NCBI GenBank assembly: GCA_013375405.1
Contig: JABXJU010000133.1
Coordinates: 1-11,590, forward strand
DNA length: 11,590 bases
Direction: 5' to 3'
DNA from: Candidatus Helarchaeota archaeon
GTDB lineage: Archaea > Asgardarchaeota > Lokiarchaeia > Helarchaeales > HEL-GB-A
This document shows positions 1-7,981 of the stretch, piece by piece (positions within the stretch are counted from its first letter, which is position 1; each line of letters starts with the position of its first letter). The position numbers were made by a program, and so were the translations under genes. The notes under the pieces are model-generated. The model did not search any database. It was not told the DNA's origin and saw nothing but the letters and a program-made list of their open reading frames with translations.

Positions 1-760
1 TTTTATGCAAAAAATAAGAAATACCTAAGTAACTAATCTCAATTGTTTTTTCTTTTTTATCGTCTGGATTTGGATAAATTGTAAGAGCAGATAATTTATT
101 TAGTATTTGAATATAACCATTTATAGATCCTCTGGTCAAAGATTCCTCTCGTTTTTTCTCTAGTGCTTCTCTTAAAATTTCTAACGAATTATATTTTATT
201 CGGTTAGATAACAAGGAGTTATCATTAAAAGACAAATCAGGTTTAAAAAAATCACGATAATTACCATATTTATTAAAAAATAATTCCAAAAATTCAAATT
301 GTTTATCTGTTAGAAGTTGGAAAGGGATAGTTGGTAAACTCATATTAGAATAAATCCCAACTTCCTTACTTTCCTCATAAATAAAATCACCATGAATAAT
401 TTTCGTGTTAGTTATTGAGCAACCAATATACAACCAAATAACCATATACCGCAATCCTCCAGAAATGTTAACGATAACATTATCAAATCCTTGCAATTTC
501 TGTTGATAAATTAGATGAGTTAATTCTGCTATAGGCTTAGTCTGAACATGGAAATCAAATTTTATACTCTGTACGGGAATTCTCCGCTTCTCATAATAAT
601 TTATAAGTTCATCTAAAATCACCTTAGCTTTAGGAGTACCTGGAAGTGGTTGCCTTTCTGAAATAAAAATAATTCTATGAATTACTTCCTTATCAATAGA
701 TAGAATTAATTTATGTGAAGTATGCCCTACTAAAACAATTTGACAGTGTTTTTCATCCAT
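1..760 (-). CDS. CARF-winged-helix regulator, Csa3-like (partial, 3' end cut by the window)
   Basis: This is an open frame on the minus strand from ATG at 760 to the left edge, with 253 codons visible and no stop. In-frame TAA codons just upstream fix ATG 760 as the first possible start. The N-terminal part looks like a Rossmann-type CARF domain: strand IVLVG at residues 8-12, strand RIIFIS at 29-34, and the signature VNISGGLRYM at 97-106, which matches the NxTGG-type ligand loop of CARF proteins (Csa3, Csx1, Csm6). The C-terminal part (about 150-253) is helix-rich and ends in a winged-helix pattern, with a helix around 208-225, a charged wing near 233-238 and a closing ISYLGISYFL strand. Csa3 proteins are CARF-HTH transcription factors of archaeal CRISPR loci, and the family can bind cyclic oligoadenylate. 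Its divergent position suggests it controls the cas operon or itself. No ribosome binding site is visible. The CARF call is fairly sure. The Csa3 assignment and target genes are inferred. Confidence 0.75.
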   Translation of the reverse strand, partial: MDEKHCQIVLVGHTSHKLILSIDKEVIHRIIFISERQPLPGTPKAKVILDELINYYEKRRIPVQSIKFDFHVQTKPIAELTHLIYQQKLQGFDNVIVNISGGLRYMVIWLYIGCSITNTKIIHGDFIYEESKEVGIYSNMSLPTIPFQLLTDKQFEFLELFFNKYGNYRDFFKPDLSFNDNSLLSNRIKYNSLEILREALEKKREESLTRGSINGYIQILNKLSALTIYPNPDDKKEKTIEISYLGISYFLHK

Positions 761-844
761 AATTATATAAATTTTTTTTTATTTTTAGTTCAAACTTTCT
801 CTTTCATTTAAATTATTACCTTCTAGTTAATAATAGTATATTTA

Positions 845-874
845 ATACATATATATATTTTACCATATATGTAT
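845..874. promoter_or_regulatory. Inverted repeat, candidate operator between the divergent genes
   Basis: Two perfect 10-bp arms, ATACATATAT (845-854) and ATATATGTAT (865-874), are separated by 10 nt, so their centres lie 20 bp apart, or about two helical turns. This suits a dimeric winged-helix protein. The element overlaps TATA-like sequence for both directions (TATATAAT at 872-879 on the plus strand, and a run of alternating A and T on the minus strand). A protein bound here could block transcription of both the regulator and the cas operon. AT-rich DNA gives such symmetry by chance fairly often, so the role is inferred. Confidence 0.4.
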
Positions 875-879
875 ATAAT
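872..879 (+). promoter_or_regulatory. TATA-like promoter element for the rightward cas transcript
   Basis: TATATAAT lies in the most AT-rich part of the divergent spacer. If the host is an archaeon, transcription would start about 25 nt downstream, near 900-905, ahead of the small ORF at 941 and cas3. A bacterial -10 reading is also possible, but no convincing -35 partner is seen. The call rests on sequence likeness and position only. Confidence 0.3.
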
Positions 880-940
880 AAAGTATTTAAAGGAAAAATT
901 CAATTTGTGATTTGATATTAAAAAAAAGAGACTTGTTTAC

Positions 941-1072
941 ATGGATTTTAAAAGGATTGTAGAAAAGCTAATGGAATCATTTCCTCAACTTCCTCAGCCA
1001 AAATATTGGGATAAACATGGAATTAGAAGGTTTTATTTTAATAAGAATAACAATTCGACAACTAAGCCATAA
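941..1072 (+). CDS. Hypothetical small protein, 43 aa, upstream of cas3
   Basis: ATG at 941 opens a 43-codon frame ending in TAA at 1070-1072, on the same strand as the cas genes and just downstream of the putative promoter. It encodes a basic peptide with an amphipathic start (MDFKRIVEKLMESFPQ), then PQPKYWDKHG and a basic-aromatic stretch IRRFYFNK. The composition is more protein-like than the flanking DNA, with two FPQLPQP-type proline turns and a single tryptophan. I recognise no family. It could be a small accessory protein, a leader peptide of the operon, or a chance frame. No strong ribosome binding site precedes it, only a weak AAAGAG at 925-930. Confidence 0.35.
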   Translation: MDFKRIVEKLMESFPQLPQPKYWDKHGIRRFYFNKNNNSTTKP

Positions 1073-1078
1073 AACATT

Positions 1079-1108
1079 AATTTGAAATTATTTAATTTGA
1101 AGTTATTT
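1079..1108 (+). repeat. 15-bp tandem direct repeat upstream of cas3
   Basis: AATTTGAAATTATTT (1079-1093) is followed directly by AATTTGAAGTTATTT (1094-1108), which differs at one base. It sits between the small ORF and cas3, right before another TATA-like run (TTAAAATAATAAAAG). It may be a pair of regulator half-sites or a simple local duplication in AT-rich DNA. Confidence 0.5.
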
Positions 1109-1218
1109 AAAATAATAAAAGCAAAGAAATTTATGAAGAAGAAGAATAAGAATTATAACCGAAAGATTAGAAGATCAAGAGACTTAGAAAGATTTTACTT
1201 ATCATCTTGGTGGAGAGT

Positions 1219-3987
1219 ATGAACCTTTTACAATATATTTGGGGAAAAGCGCGAAAAAGAGTCCACAATGATGAGACTATAATAGACTTTCATCCCCTTA
1301 TATGCCATTTAATCGATACAGCGGCTGTTGCAGAAGCTCTTTGGGATCAAGTGTTCACTCGGAATTTGAAATTATATCTAAGTCAATCATTATTTCAAAA
1401 TGGAACCAAAACAAAAAATTGGCTAATATTCTTAGCGGGTATTCACGATATAGGAAAGGCAACTCCCGTTTTTCAATCAAGGGTGCCTGAATTAGCTTGT
1501 GTATTATCAGATCTTGGGCTCAATAGCTTTTCAAGCGATAAGTATCATAGTATCCTTTCTGGCATGGTATTATTTCGGTATCTTCTATCTATTGATTTAA
1601 AAGCTGCGATTGACGGGAATTTAGATCCTTTAAAGTATGTTATTGGGGGTCATCACGGTATTTTTCCACGAGCAGAAAATTTTAACGAGTTAATTCCAGA
1701 ACATCTTGGTTTAGGTAAATGGAAAGAAATCCAAAAAGAATTAATTGAGATCGTACGAGATTTCTGTGATGTAGATTTTGACTTATTTAATATTATCCCT
1801 TTCAATAATAATCTTAATTTAGATAAACAGAAAGCCTTATTGATCTTTATAGCAGGATTTATTTCAGTTGTGGATTGGATCGCATCTTGTGATAGTTTCT
1901 TTAATTTTTATTCTGGATTAAAGACCAAAACTGATATAAGAGATAAGTATTATAGTATCAGCAGGAAAAGAGCAAAAAATGCTTTGAAAACGATCGGATG
2001 GTCGGGGTGGAAAAGTGCTTCCATATCAATTGAAATTAGGACTTTTCATGTAGTATTTCCATTAATCAAGCATCTTAGACCACTTCAAGAAGTCATTGTA
2101 GACAACTTGGATCATATTTTTTCTCCCTCTCTAATCATGATTGAAGCTCCAATGGGTGAAGGGAAGACGGAGGCTGCATTTTATATAGAACATTATCTTG
2201 AAGCAAATGAGGGATTACAAGGAGCATATATTGCTCTTCCTACACAAGCTACCGCTAACCAAATGTTCCTTAGGGTAAAGGATTTTCTGACAGCAATCAA
2301 ACAAGGACTCAGGGTTAACTTGCATCTATTACATGGAAACGCAATCATTTCAGATGAATATTCTTTATTAAAAACAAGGAGTCAAAATTATGATGGAGAG
2401 GAGTCTCCAGTTGTCGCAGATTCTTGGTTTACTTATAGGAAAAGAGGATTAATATCTCCTTTTGGAGTGGGAACCATAGATCAAATATTATTATCGGTTC
2501 TTCCCTTGCGTCATTTTTTTGTTCGCCTTTTTGGATTAGCGGGAAAAGTGATCATAATCGATGAGATCCATTCCTATGATGTTTATATGTCTACCATTTT
2601 AGAATATTTACTTTATTGGTTAAGATTATTAGGATCATCAGTAATTTTGTTATCTGCAACTCTTCCATCGTTCAAGAGGAAAAAGTTGATTAAAACATAC
2701 CAACCGAATATAAATGACGAAATTATTAATAAACCATATCCCCGCATCACAATATGCTCTGGAAAAGGGGTTAAAGTTTACAATTTTGAAACTACCTTAA
2801 AAAAGCAAGAAAATAATAGTGTTTTGATCGAGTGGATTGATGAACATAGCATTCCTACAATGGTATCCTCAGCATTGAAAAATGGTGGGAGAGTCGCGAT
2901 CATTTGTAATAAAGTGAGACGAGCTCAAAAATTATTCCTGCGTCTCAAAGGGCTCAAAAATGAAGGATTTGAGGTAGATCTGCTGCATTCTAGATTTCCC
3001 TTTTATCAGAGAAATAAAATCGAAAATTTGGTAATTGAAAAATATGGAAAGGATAAGAATCATATAAAATTTAGACGAATATTAATTTCAACACAAATTA
3101 TAGAACAGAGCTTGGATCTTGATTTTGATTTAATGATTAGTGATCTTGCTCCAATCGATTTATTATTTCAAAGAATGGGGAGATTACACCGCCACGTTCA
3201 GGATCAAGACGGTAATCCAGTAATCCGATCAAAAAATCTAAAACGCCCTCAATTTTGGGTAATAAATCCCTCAATAAATGAGTATAAAATTCCAACCTTT
3301 TCTTATCCCATATATTCCAAATTTGTACTTCTTAAGACCTATTTTTATTTAAAACCATTAAATTCTGTAAATATTCCAGACGATATAGAAGGTTTAATCG
3401 AACAAGTATATAACAATACCTTGAACATTCCTAAAGAATTTGAGAAAGAAAAAGATCAATGGGATGTTGAATTACAAAAAGCTAAAGAGAAGCAAGATAA
3501 CCTTGAAGCAGATAATAGATTAATGGCTAAATATCGATTAATACCAAATCCGTCTGATGAAGATTTTTTCGAGGATATCACCAGTTATCTTGAGGAGAAT
3601 ACTAAGGAAGCACAAGCATCATTACAATCATTAACCAGAATTACTATCCCTTCACTATTCTTGGTTGGGTTGTATCAAGATTCGGATGGATTATACTTGG
3701 ATGAAGAGTTAAACCAACCTATTTCAATTAAAGGACCATTAACTCGTGCTGAGGAAATCAATGTATTAAACCATGCCATTAAAGTCTCTAATCGTTCCAT
3801 TTACCATCTTTTTATCAATAAGACTGATTCCATTCCGAGATCATGGGTAAAAAGTACCTTACTTAACGACATGCATTACGTGATCCTAACAAGAGATCCT
3901 GATTCAGGAGAATATTACTTCGAAACTGATCGGAATATGAACTATTTTAATAAAGAATTAGGGCTATATATTCAAAATAAAAGGTAA
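1219..3987 (+). CDS. cas3: Cas3 nuclease-helicase (type I-E)
   Basis: This is the signature type I nuclease-helicase. It is recruited by DNA-bound Cascade, nicks the displaced strand with its HD domain and degrades the target while translocating. Residues are counted from ATG 1219, giving 922 aa, the usual size. The HD domain shows H25 (FHPLICHLID), the H76-D77 pair in LAGIHDIGK and GGHH at 143-146. The SF2 helicase shows Walker A APMGEGKTE (310-318), DEIH (448-451), LSATLP (478-483), STQIIEQSLD in motif V and FQRMGRLHRH in motif VI (about 650-659). A charged linker and Cas3 C-terminal domain follow. ATG 1219 is preferred over the in-frame TTG at 1207 because GGTGG (1209-1213) sits 5 nt upstream as a ribosome binding site. 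It is first in the operon, with a 6-nt gap to cas8e. All motifs look intact. Confidence 0.97.
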   Translation: MNLLQYIWGKARKRVHNDETIIDFHPLICHLIDTAAVAEALWDQVFTRNLKLYLSQSLFQNGTKTKNWLIFLAGIHDIGKATPVFQSRVPELACVLSDLGLNSFSSDKYHSILSGMVLFRYLLSIDLKAAIDGNLDPLKYVIGGHHGIFPRAENFNELIPEHLGLGKWKEIQKELIEIVRDFCDVDFDLFNIIPFNNNLNLDKQKALLIFIAGFISVVDWIASCDSFFNFYSGLKTKTDIRDKYYSISRKRAKNALKTIGWSGWKSASISIEIRTFHVVFPLIKHLRPLQEVIVDNLDHIFSPSLIMIEAPMGEGKTEAAFYIEHYLEANEGLQGAYIALPTQATANQMFLRVKDFLTAIKQGLRVNLHLLHGNAIISDEYSLLKTRSQNYDGEESPVVADSWFTYRKRGLISPFGVGTIDQILLSVLPLRHFFVRLFGLAGKVIIIDEIHSYDVYMSTILEYLLYWLRLLGSSVILLSATLPSFKRKKLIKTYQPNINDEIINKPYPRITICSGKGVKVYNFETTLKKQENNSVLIEWIDEHSIPTMVSSALKNGGRVAIICNKVRRAQKLFLRLKGLKNEGFEVDLLHSRFPFYQRNKIENLVIEKYGKDKNHIKFRRILISTQIIEQSLDLDFDLMISDLAPIDLLFQRMGRLHRHVQDQDGNPVIRSKNLKRPQFWVINPSINEYKIPTFSYPIYSKFVLLKTYFYLKPLNSVNIPDDIEGLIEQVYNNTLNIPKEFEKEKDQWDVELQKAKEKQDNLEADNRLMAKYRLIPNPSDEDFFEDITSYLEENTKEAQASLQSLTRITIPSLFLVGLYQDSDGLYLDEELNQPISIKGPLTRAEEINVLNHAIKVSNRSIYHLFINKTDSIPRSWVKSTLLNDMHYVILTRDPDSGEYYFETDRNMNYFNKELGLYIQNKR

Positions 3988-3993
3988 AATAAA

Positions 3994-5559
3994 ATGACAG
4001 AAATAAAATTTAATATTCTAGATGACCCTTGGATTCCGTGTGTAATGAAATCCAAGGAATTTGAATTAATGGGCATTAAAGATACATTATCTAATGCAAC
4101 CGAAATAGAAGAAATAAGTTCGAATAATCCACTCGTGGTAGTGTCTATTCACCGGTTGTTGTTAGCTGTGTTGCATAGAAATTTTGGACCTAAAAGCAAA
4201 GGTCAATGGAAAAATCTATATAACGCTGGAAAATGGGATTTTAGCGTATTAGGTGAATATTTTTCAAAATGGAAACATAGGTTTGAGCTATTTAATAATG
4301 CTAAAGATCGATTTTATCAATTCGACCTCTCTGAAACAGTGAAGAAAAAAACATCCATTACAAAATTAAATCATGCTCTGTCTTCAGGCAATAATACCTC
4401 CTTATTCGACCACAACTGGGATTCCGAAGTATCGGCAATGGACATTGATGAAGTAGTAAGACTTTTAATTGCATTTCAAAATTTTGCAGTTGGAGGTGGG
4501 GTGAGCACTCCATATAATTTTTCCCATGCTCCTTTAGTATCTGGGATTGTCGTATTATTTAAGGGTAATACTCTTTTTGAGACGTTAATGCTCAATTTAA
4601 TCCGTTATGATAAAACTCATCCATTCCAGATGTCCGATGATCATGAAGATATTCCCTTCTGGGAGCGAAAAGACAAGGACCTTCACGAAGATAAACAGGG
4701 ACGGTTTCCAATCGGTTATCTTGATCTCTTGACATGGCAAAGTAGAAGGATATGGTTCATACCTGAATTACATAATGGAGAATTACGAGTAAAACACGTC
4801 TTATTAGCTCAAGGGGAGAAAATTCGTGAAGAATGGAATGAAGACCCCCAGATGGTTTATATTATAGATGAAGCTAATAAGAGATACGCTATTAGATTCA
4901 GACCAGATCGCCAAGTCTGGAGGGATGCGGAGGCATTATTAAGATTAAACAATCCAAAAAATAAGACCATATCACCAAAAGCAGTTAATTGGATCTCCTC
5001 TTTAGCAAAAGATAGAGATATTTCTTTTTCAAAACGATATTCTTTAGAAACTTACGGATTATGCAACGATCCTTCAAAAGCTGCAAAAATCATTAGTTGG
5101 AATCATTCTTATATTCCTTTACCAATAGTATTTCTTGAAGATCTAAGCTTAATCGATAACATTCGCTCATTTATAGATTCATGTGAAAAAATTGAAAGCA
5201 CTTTGAATAAAACAATGTTCTTATTTGGAAAGAATTTTCTTTTTCCTGAGAAGTCCACCTTGAATAAATTCCAACAAAATAAGGTTAATGAACTGGTTCA
5301 ATCTTACCAATTAACGATTCGCTATTGGAATACGGTAGAAAATTATTTTTACATGTTCTTGGATGACATTGCGAAAGAACCTACCTATGAAAAAAGATTA
5401 GAGATCATTCGTAATTGCATCACTGACCACGTGATACAAGAGTGCCGAGCGTTATTAAATTCAGTCCGGATTAGTTTGAAGGATGATCCTCGGGCTTTCA
5501 AGTCGATCATTCAAAATTTTGGTTATTTTTATTCACAAGTTAAATTTATTTTAAAATGA
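3994..5559 (+). CDS. cas8e: Cascade large subunit Cas8e (Cse1/CasA)
   Basis: Cas8e is the large subunit of I-E Cascade. It reads the PAM, starts strand separation and provides the docking site for Cas3. The 521 residues are close to the 502 of the E. coli protein. The start matches the family (FNILDDPWIP at 6-15), followed by the weakly conserved FELFNNAKDRFYQ region (97-109). A glycine loop AVGGGVSTPYN (165-175) corresponds to the PAM-reading glycine-rich segment of the E. coli protein. A conserved LTWQSRRIWFIPE block lies at 246-258. The C-terminal part is a mostly helical bundle, as expected for the domain touching Cas11. No CxxC pairs are present, so the zinc-binding cysteine cluster of the E. 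coli homologue is absent. A ribosome binding site AAGGT (3981-3985) overlaps the cas3 stop, which indicates tight coupling. Confidence 0.95.
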   Translation: MTEIKFNILDDPWIPCVMKSKEFELMGIKDTLSNATEIEEISSNNPLVVVSIHRLLLAVLHRNFGPKSKGQWKNLYNAGKWDFSVLGEYFSKWKHRFELFNNAKDRFYQFDLSETVKKKTSITKLNHALSSGNNTSLFDHNWDSEVSAMDIDEVVRLLIAFQNFAVGGGVSTPYNFSHAPLVSGIVVLFKGNTLFETLMLNLIRYDKTHPFQMSDDHEDIPFWERKDKDLHEDKQGRFPIGYLDLLTWQSRRIWFIPELHNGELRVKHVLLAQGEKIREEWNEDPQMVYIIDEANKRYAIRFRPDRQVWRDAEALLRLNNPKNKTISPKAVNWISSLAKDRDISFSKRYSLETYGLCNDPSKAAKIISWNHSYIPLPIVFLEDLSLIDNIRSFIDSCEKIESTLNKTMFLFGKNFLFPEKSTLNKFQQNKVNELVQSYQLTIRYWNTVENYFYMFLDDIAKEPTYEKRLEIIRNCITDHVIQECRALLNSVRISLKDDPRAFKSIIQNFGYFYSQVKFILK

Positions 5560-5589
5560 AGGTAATAAAAAAAGGTGTGGTTAAAATAA

Positions 5590-6135
5590 ATGTCAGAAAT
5601 CAAAACTAAAATAAAAAAATATAAGAAGTTCGAAATCCCCAAATCACCTTTCGTTGAATATTTAGAAAATCTTGAACAACGGGGAGCGCGTGGAGAACTT
5701 GCTGCTTTACGAAGGGGTCTGCAATATGCTCCGGGGGAATGTATAGAAATGTACCATTACGTGGTTCCTTGGCTTGAAAATGTGAAAAGCAAATGGGAAA
5801 AAGATATACACTATTTAATTGCTTCCCTCTATGCGTATCATCCCAGGAGTAGCCATTCTGGGAATCTTGGGGATACTCTTCGCATCATATATCGAAGTAG
5901 AGGAGAAAGCAATAGCATTGAACAAAGATTTGTTGCTCTATTAAGAAGTAATCCAGAGGATTTGTTCTTTCACCTGAGGCAATCCATATCAATTTTGAAA
6001 TCGGAAAATATTCCAGTAAATTGGCACGAATTATTTTATGATTTAAAAAGATGGCCCTATGAGTCAAAGTTTACCCCTCAAGAGAAATGGGCAAATTCCT
6101 TTTGGAAACAACCTAAAAAAGAAGAAATTGAGTAG
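5590..6135 (+). CDS. cas11: Cascade small subunit Cas11 (Cse2/CasB)
   Basis: Cas11 is the all-helical small subunit. Two copies form the belly of I-E Cascade and help hold the target and non-target strands. The 181 residues fit the family (about 160-180). The conserved block RGARGELAALRRGLQ at 31-45 is the Cse2 hallmark, with basic residues that contact nucleic acid. Other family-like parts are WEKDIHYLIASLYAYHP (69-85), the EQRFVALL stretch (111-118) and a C-terminal helix ending EKWANSFW (165-172). The gene lies 30 nt after cas8e with AAGGTG (5572-5577) as the nearest ribosome binding site. The 58-nt AT-rich gap before cas7e shows no further gene. Confidence 0.94.
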   Translation: MSEIKTKIKKYKKFEIPKSPFVEYLENLEQRGARGELAALRRGLQYAPGECIEMYHYVVPWLENVKSKWEKDIHYLIASLYAYHPRSSHSGNLGDTLRIIYRSRGESNSIEQRFVALLRSNPEDLFFHLRQSISILKSENIPVNWHELFYDLKRWPYESKFTPQEKWANSFWKQPKKEEIE

Positions 6136-6193
6136 AAATTACTAAAATTAATTAAAATCAAATAAAAAAATAAAATTTGTAAAAGGTGATAAT

Positions 6194-7330
6194 ATGTTTG
6201 TAGAATTACACATGATTCAAAATTTTGGACCATCCTGCTTGAACCGGGATGATACCAACACTCCAAAAGATTGTCAATTTGGAGGGTTTCGTCGGGCAAG
6301 GATTTCAAGCCAATGCCTAAAAAGAGCAATCCGCAAATATTTCACCACCCAACTTGAAGAGTTGCAAGGAAACTTGGGGGTGAGAACCCGGATGCTACCC
6401 AAAAAAGTAATTGATGTATTGATTGCTAATGGAAAGGATGAAGAGACTGCCACAACAGTTACGAAAGATACGTTAAATGGAATTGGGTTCAAAACTGACA
6501 GTAAGGATCCCAACAAAACCGAAGTTATTTTATTTTTAAATAATAATACCCATGAAGAGATCGCAAATATTATTTTAAAGGATTGGGATGCTTTTTCAGC
6601 AAAGAAAGTATCTTCCGATACTCTCAAGAAGCTAGATCCTATCATTACCAAGATTCAAGAAGATTTAAATGCCGATATCGCTCTATTTGGAAGGATGGTT
6701 GCCTCTAAGACTGATTTAAACGTAGATTCCTCGTGTTACGTGGCACATGCATTATCAACTCACAAAGTTGAAATGGAAATGGATTTTTTTACCGCGATTG
6801 ATGATCTCCAAGAAGAGACTGAAAGTGGAGCGGGAATGATGGGAATAGTAATGTATAATAGTTCTTGTTTCTATCGATACGCTGTTATCGATTTAGATCA
6901 GTTAGCAATCAATTTGCAAGGAGATCGTGATAAAGCTACCATGATTTTAAAAGGATTCATTCAAGCTTCGGTACACGCCATTCCTACCGGAAAGCAGACC
7001 AGTATGGCAGCATTTAACTTGCCTGATTTTATCATGGCAACTATTCGAAAGGACCAACCCTGGTCACTTGTAAATGCGTTTGTTGAACCAGCAAGACTCG
7101 GGTCAAAAGATACAGACTTGGTCAGCCAATCAATCACTAAATTTGAGTCTTATCTCAAGCAAATGAGCGAGGTATATGGTTCTTTAGTTAATTTGGAAGT
7201 TCACTATTGCTACACTGGAGAAAGACCTATACAATACCTAGATAAGATCGGAACATATCATAAATCAGTTAAAGAGTTAATTGAGTCCTTAGGAGAGAAG
7301 ATAAATGAGCATTATTCTTCTTCGTCTTGA
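6194..7330 (+). CDS. cas7e: Cascade backbone subunit Cas7e (Cse4/CasC)
   Basis: Cas7e forms the six-copy backbone that coats the crRNA spacer. The 378 residues compare with 363 in E. coli. The N-terminal block matches the family closely: SCLNRDD at 14-20, FGGFRRARISSQCLKRAIRK at 29-48. DIALFGRMVAS at 161-171 corresponds to the segment whose methionine (M168 here) wedges the crRNA at every sixth base. AHALSTHKVE (184-193), FFTAIDDLQEE (198-208) and AAFNLPDF (272-279) are also characteristic. It has the clearest ribosome binding site in the operon, GGTGAT at 6185-6190 just before ATG 6194, which fits the need for many copies. Its last 26 nt overlap cas5e in another frame, so its serine-rich tail HYSSSS is read from the cas5e start region. 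Confidence 0.97.
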   Translation: MFVELHMIQNFGPSCLNRDDTNTPKDCQFGGFRRARISSQCLKRAIRKYFTTQLEELQGNLGVRTRMLPKKVIDVLIANGKDEETATTVTKDTLNGIGFKTDSKDPNKTEVILFLNNNTHEEIANIILKDWDAFSAKKVSSDTLKKLDPIITKIQEDLNADIALFGRMVASKTDLNVDSSCYVAHALSTHKVEMEMDFFTAIDDLQEETESGAGMMGIVMYNSSCFYRYAVIDLDQLAINLQGDRDKATMILKGFIQASVHAIPTGKQTSMAAFNLPDFIMATIRKDQPWSLVNAFVEPARLGSKDTDLVSQSITKFESYLKQMSEVYGSLVNLEVHYCYTGERPIQYLDKIGTYHKSVKELIESLGEKINEHYSSSS

Positions 7331-7979
7331 AGGTCCAATGCAATCATGGGGTATTGGAAGTAGGTTTACAGATAGGCACACTGAAGCAGAACCAACAAAG
7401 AGTGGGGTGGTAGGATTGCTTTCTAGCATACTTGGACGTTCAAGGGAAGATAACATTGAAGATCTGGCAATGTTAGAAATGGCAGTACGAGTTGACCGTG
7501 AGGGAAAAATTACTTATGATTATCATACAACTTTAGATGTATTGAGGGCAAGCGCTAAGGGGAAAGTCACTCCTTCTAAGCTTGGAACGGTTATTTCGCG
7601 TCGATTTTACATTGCTGATGCTTGTTTCATAGTAGGATTAAGAGGGGAAAATGAATCATTATTATTAGAATTAATTAATTCATTAAATTCTCCAAAATAT
7701 CCCTTATTTTTAGGTAGAAAATCATTTCCTGCTAGCATGCCAATATTACTTTCTCAAGAATTAATAAAGGACTCTCTCATCGAGATAATGAGATCATATC
7801 CGTGGCAAGGTCGCAAATGTGATAACCCACCAGAAAATTTGCGTCTTATTTTGGAGTGTAAACCGGGAGAAGGTGAACCAAGGTTGGACGTTCCCGTTTC
7901 TTTCAAATCACGGAAATTCATTAATCGGTTTGTGAGAACTGAATTCATCCCATTTGAATCTTTGATGGAGGTTGACTAA
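7305..7979 (+). CDS. cas5e: Cascade subunit Cas5e (CasD)
   Basis: Cas5e caps the 5' end of the crRNA and holds its 8-nt repeat handle, contacting Cas8e and the last Cas7e. It has 224 residues, the same length as E. coli CasD. The opening ILLRLEGPMQSWG (3-15) is the Cas5 RAMP signature. PTKSGVVGLLSSILG (30-44) is the family motif after the first strand, then AVRVDREG (60-67), YDYHTT (71-76) and PLFLGRKSFPAS (133-144). ATG 7305 lies within the end of cas7e, giving a 26-nt overlap, with GGAGAG about 7 nt upstream as ribosome binding site. This suggests translational coupling. Only 2 nt separate its stop from cas6e. Confidence 0.96.
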   Translation: MSIILLRLEGPMQSWGIGSRFTDRHTEAEPTKSGVVGLLSSILGRSREDNIEDLAMLEMAVRVDREGKITYDYHTTLDVLRASAKGKVTPSKLGTVISRRFYIADACFIVGLRGENESLLLELINSLNSPKYPLFLGRKSFPASMPILLSQELIKDSLIEIMRSYPWQGRKCDNPPENLRLILECKPGEGEPRLDVPVSFKSRKFINRFVRTEFIPFESLMEVD

Positions 7980-7981
7980 GA

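Noticed and set aside
764..771. Minus-strand TTTATATA as a promoter for the CARF gene
   Set aside because: It ends only a few nt before the start codon, so transcription would begin inside the gene. The TATA-like DNA near 850-864 is better placed.
1207..1218. TTG start of cas3 four codons upstream of ATG 1219
   Set aside because: The GGTGG ribosome binding site overlaps these codons and is well spaced for ATG 1219, so the longer form is unlikely.
6274..6651. Minus-strand 125-codon frame opposite cas7e
   Set aside because: It lies entirely within a well-conserved cas7e and has no family likeness.
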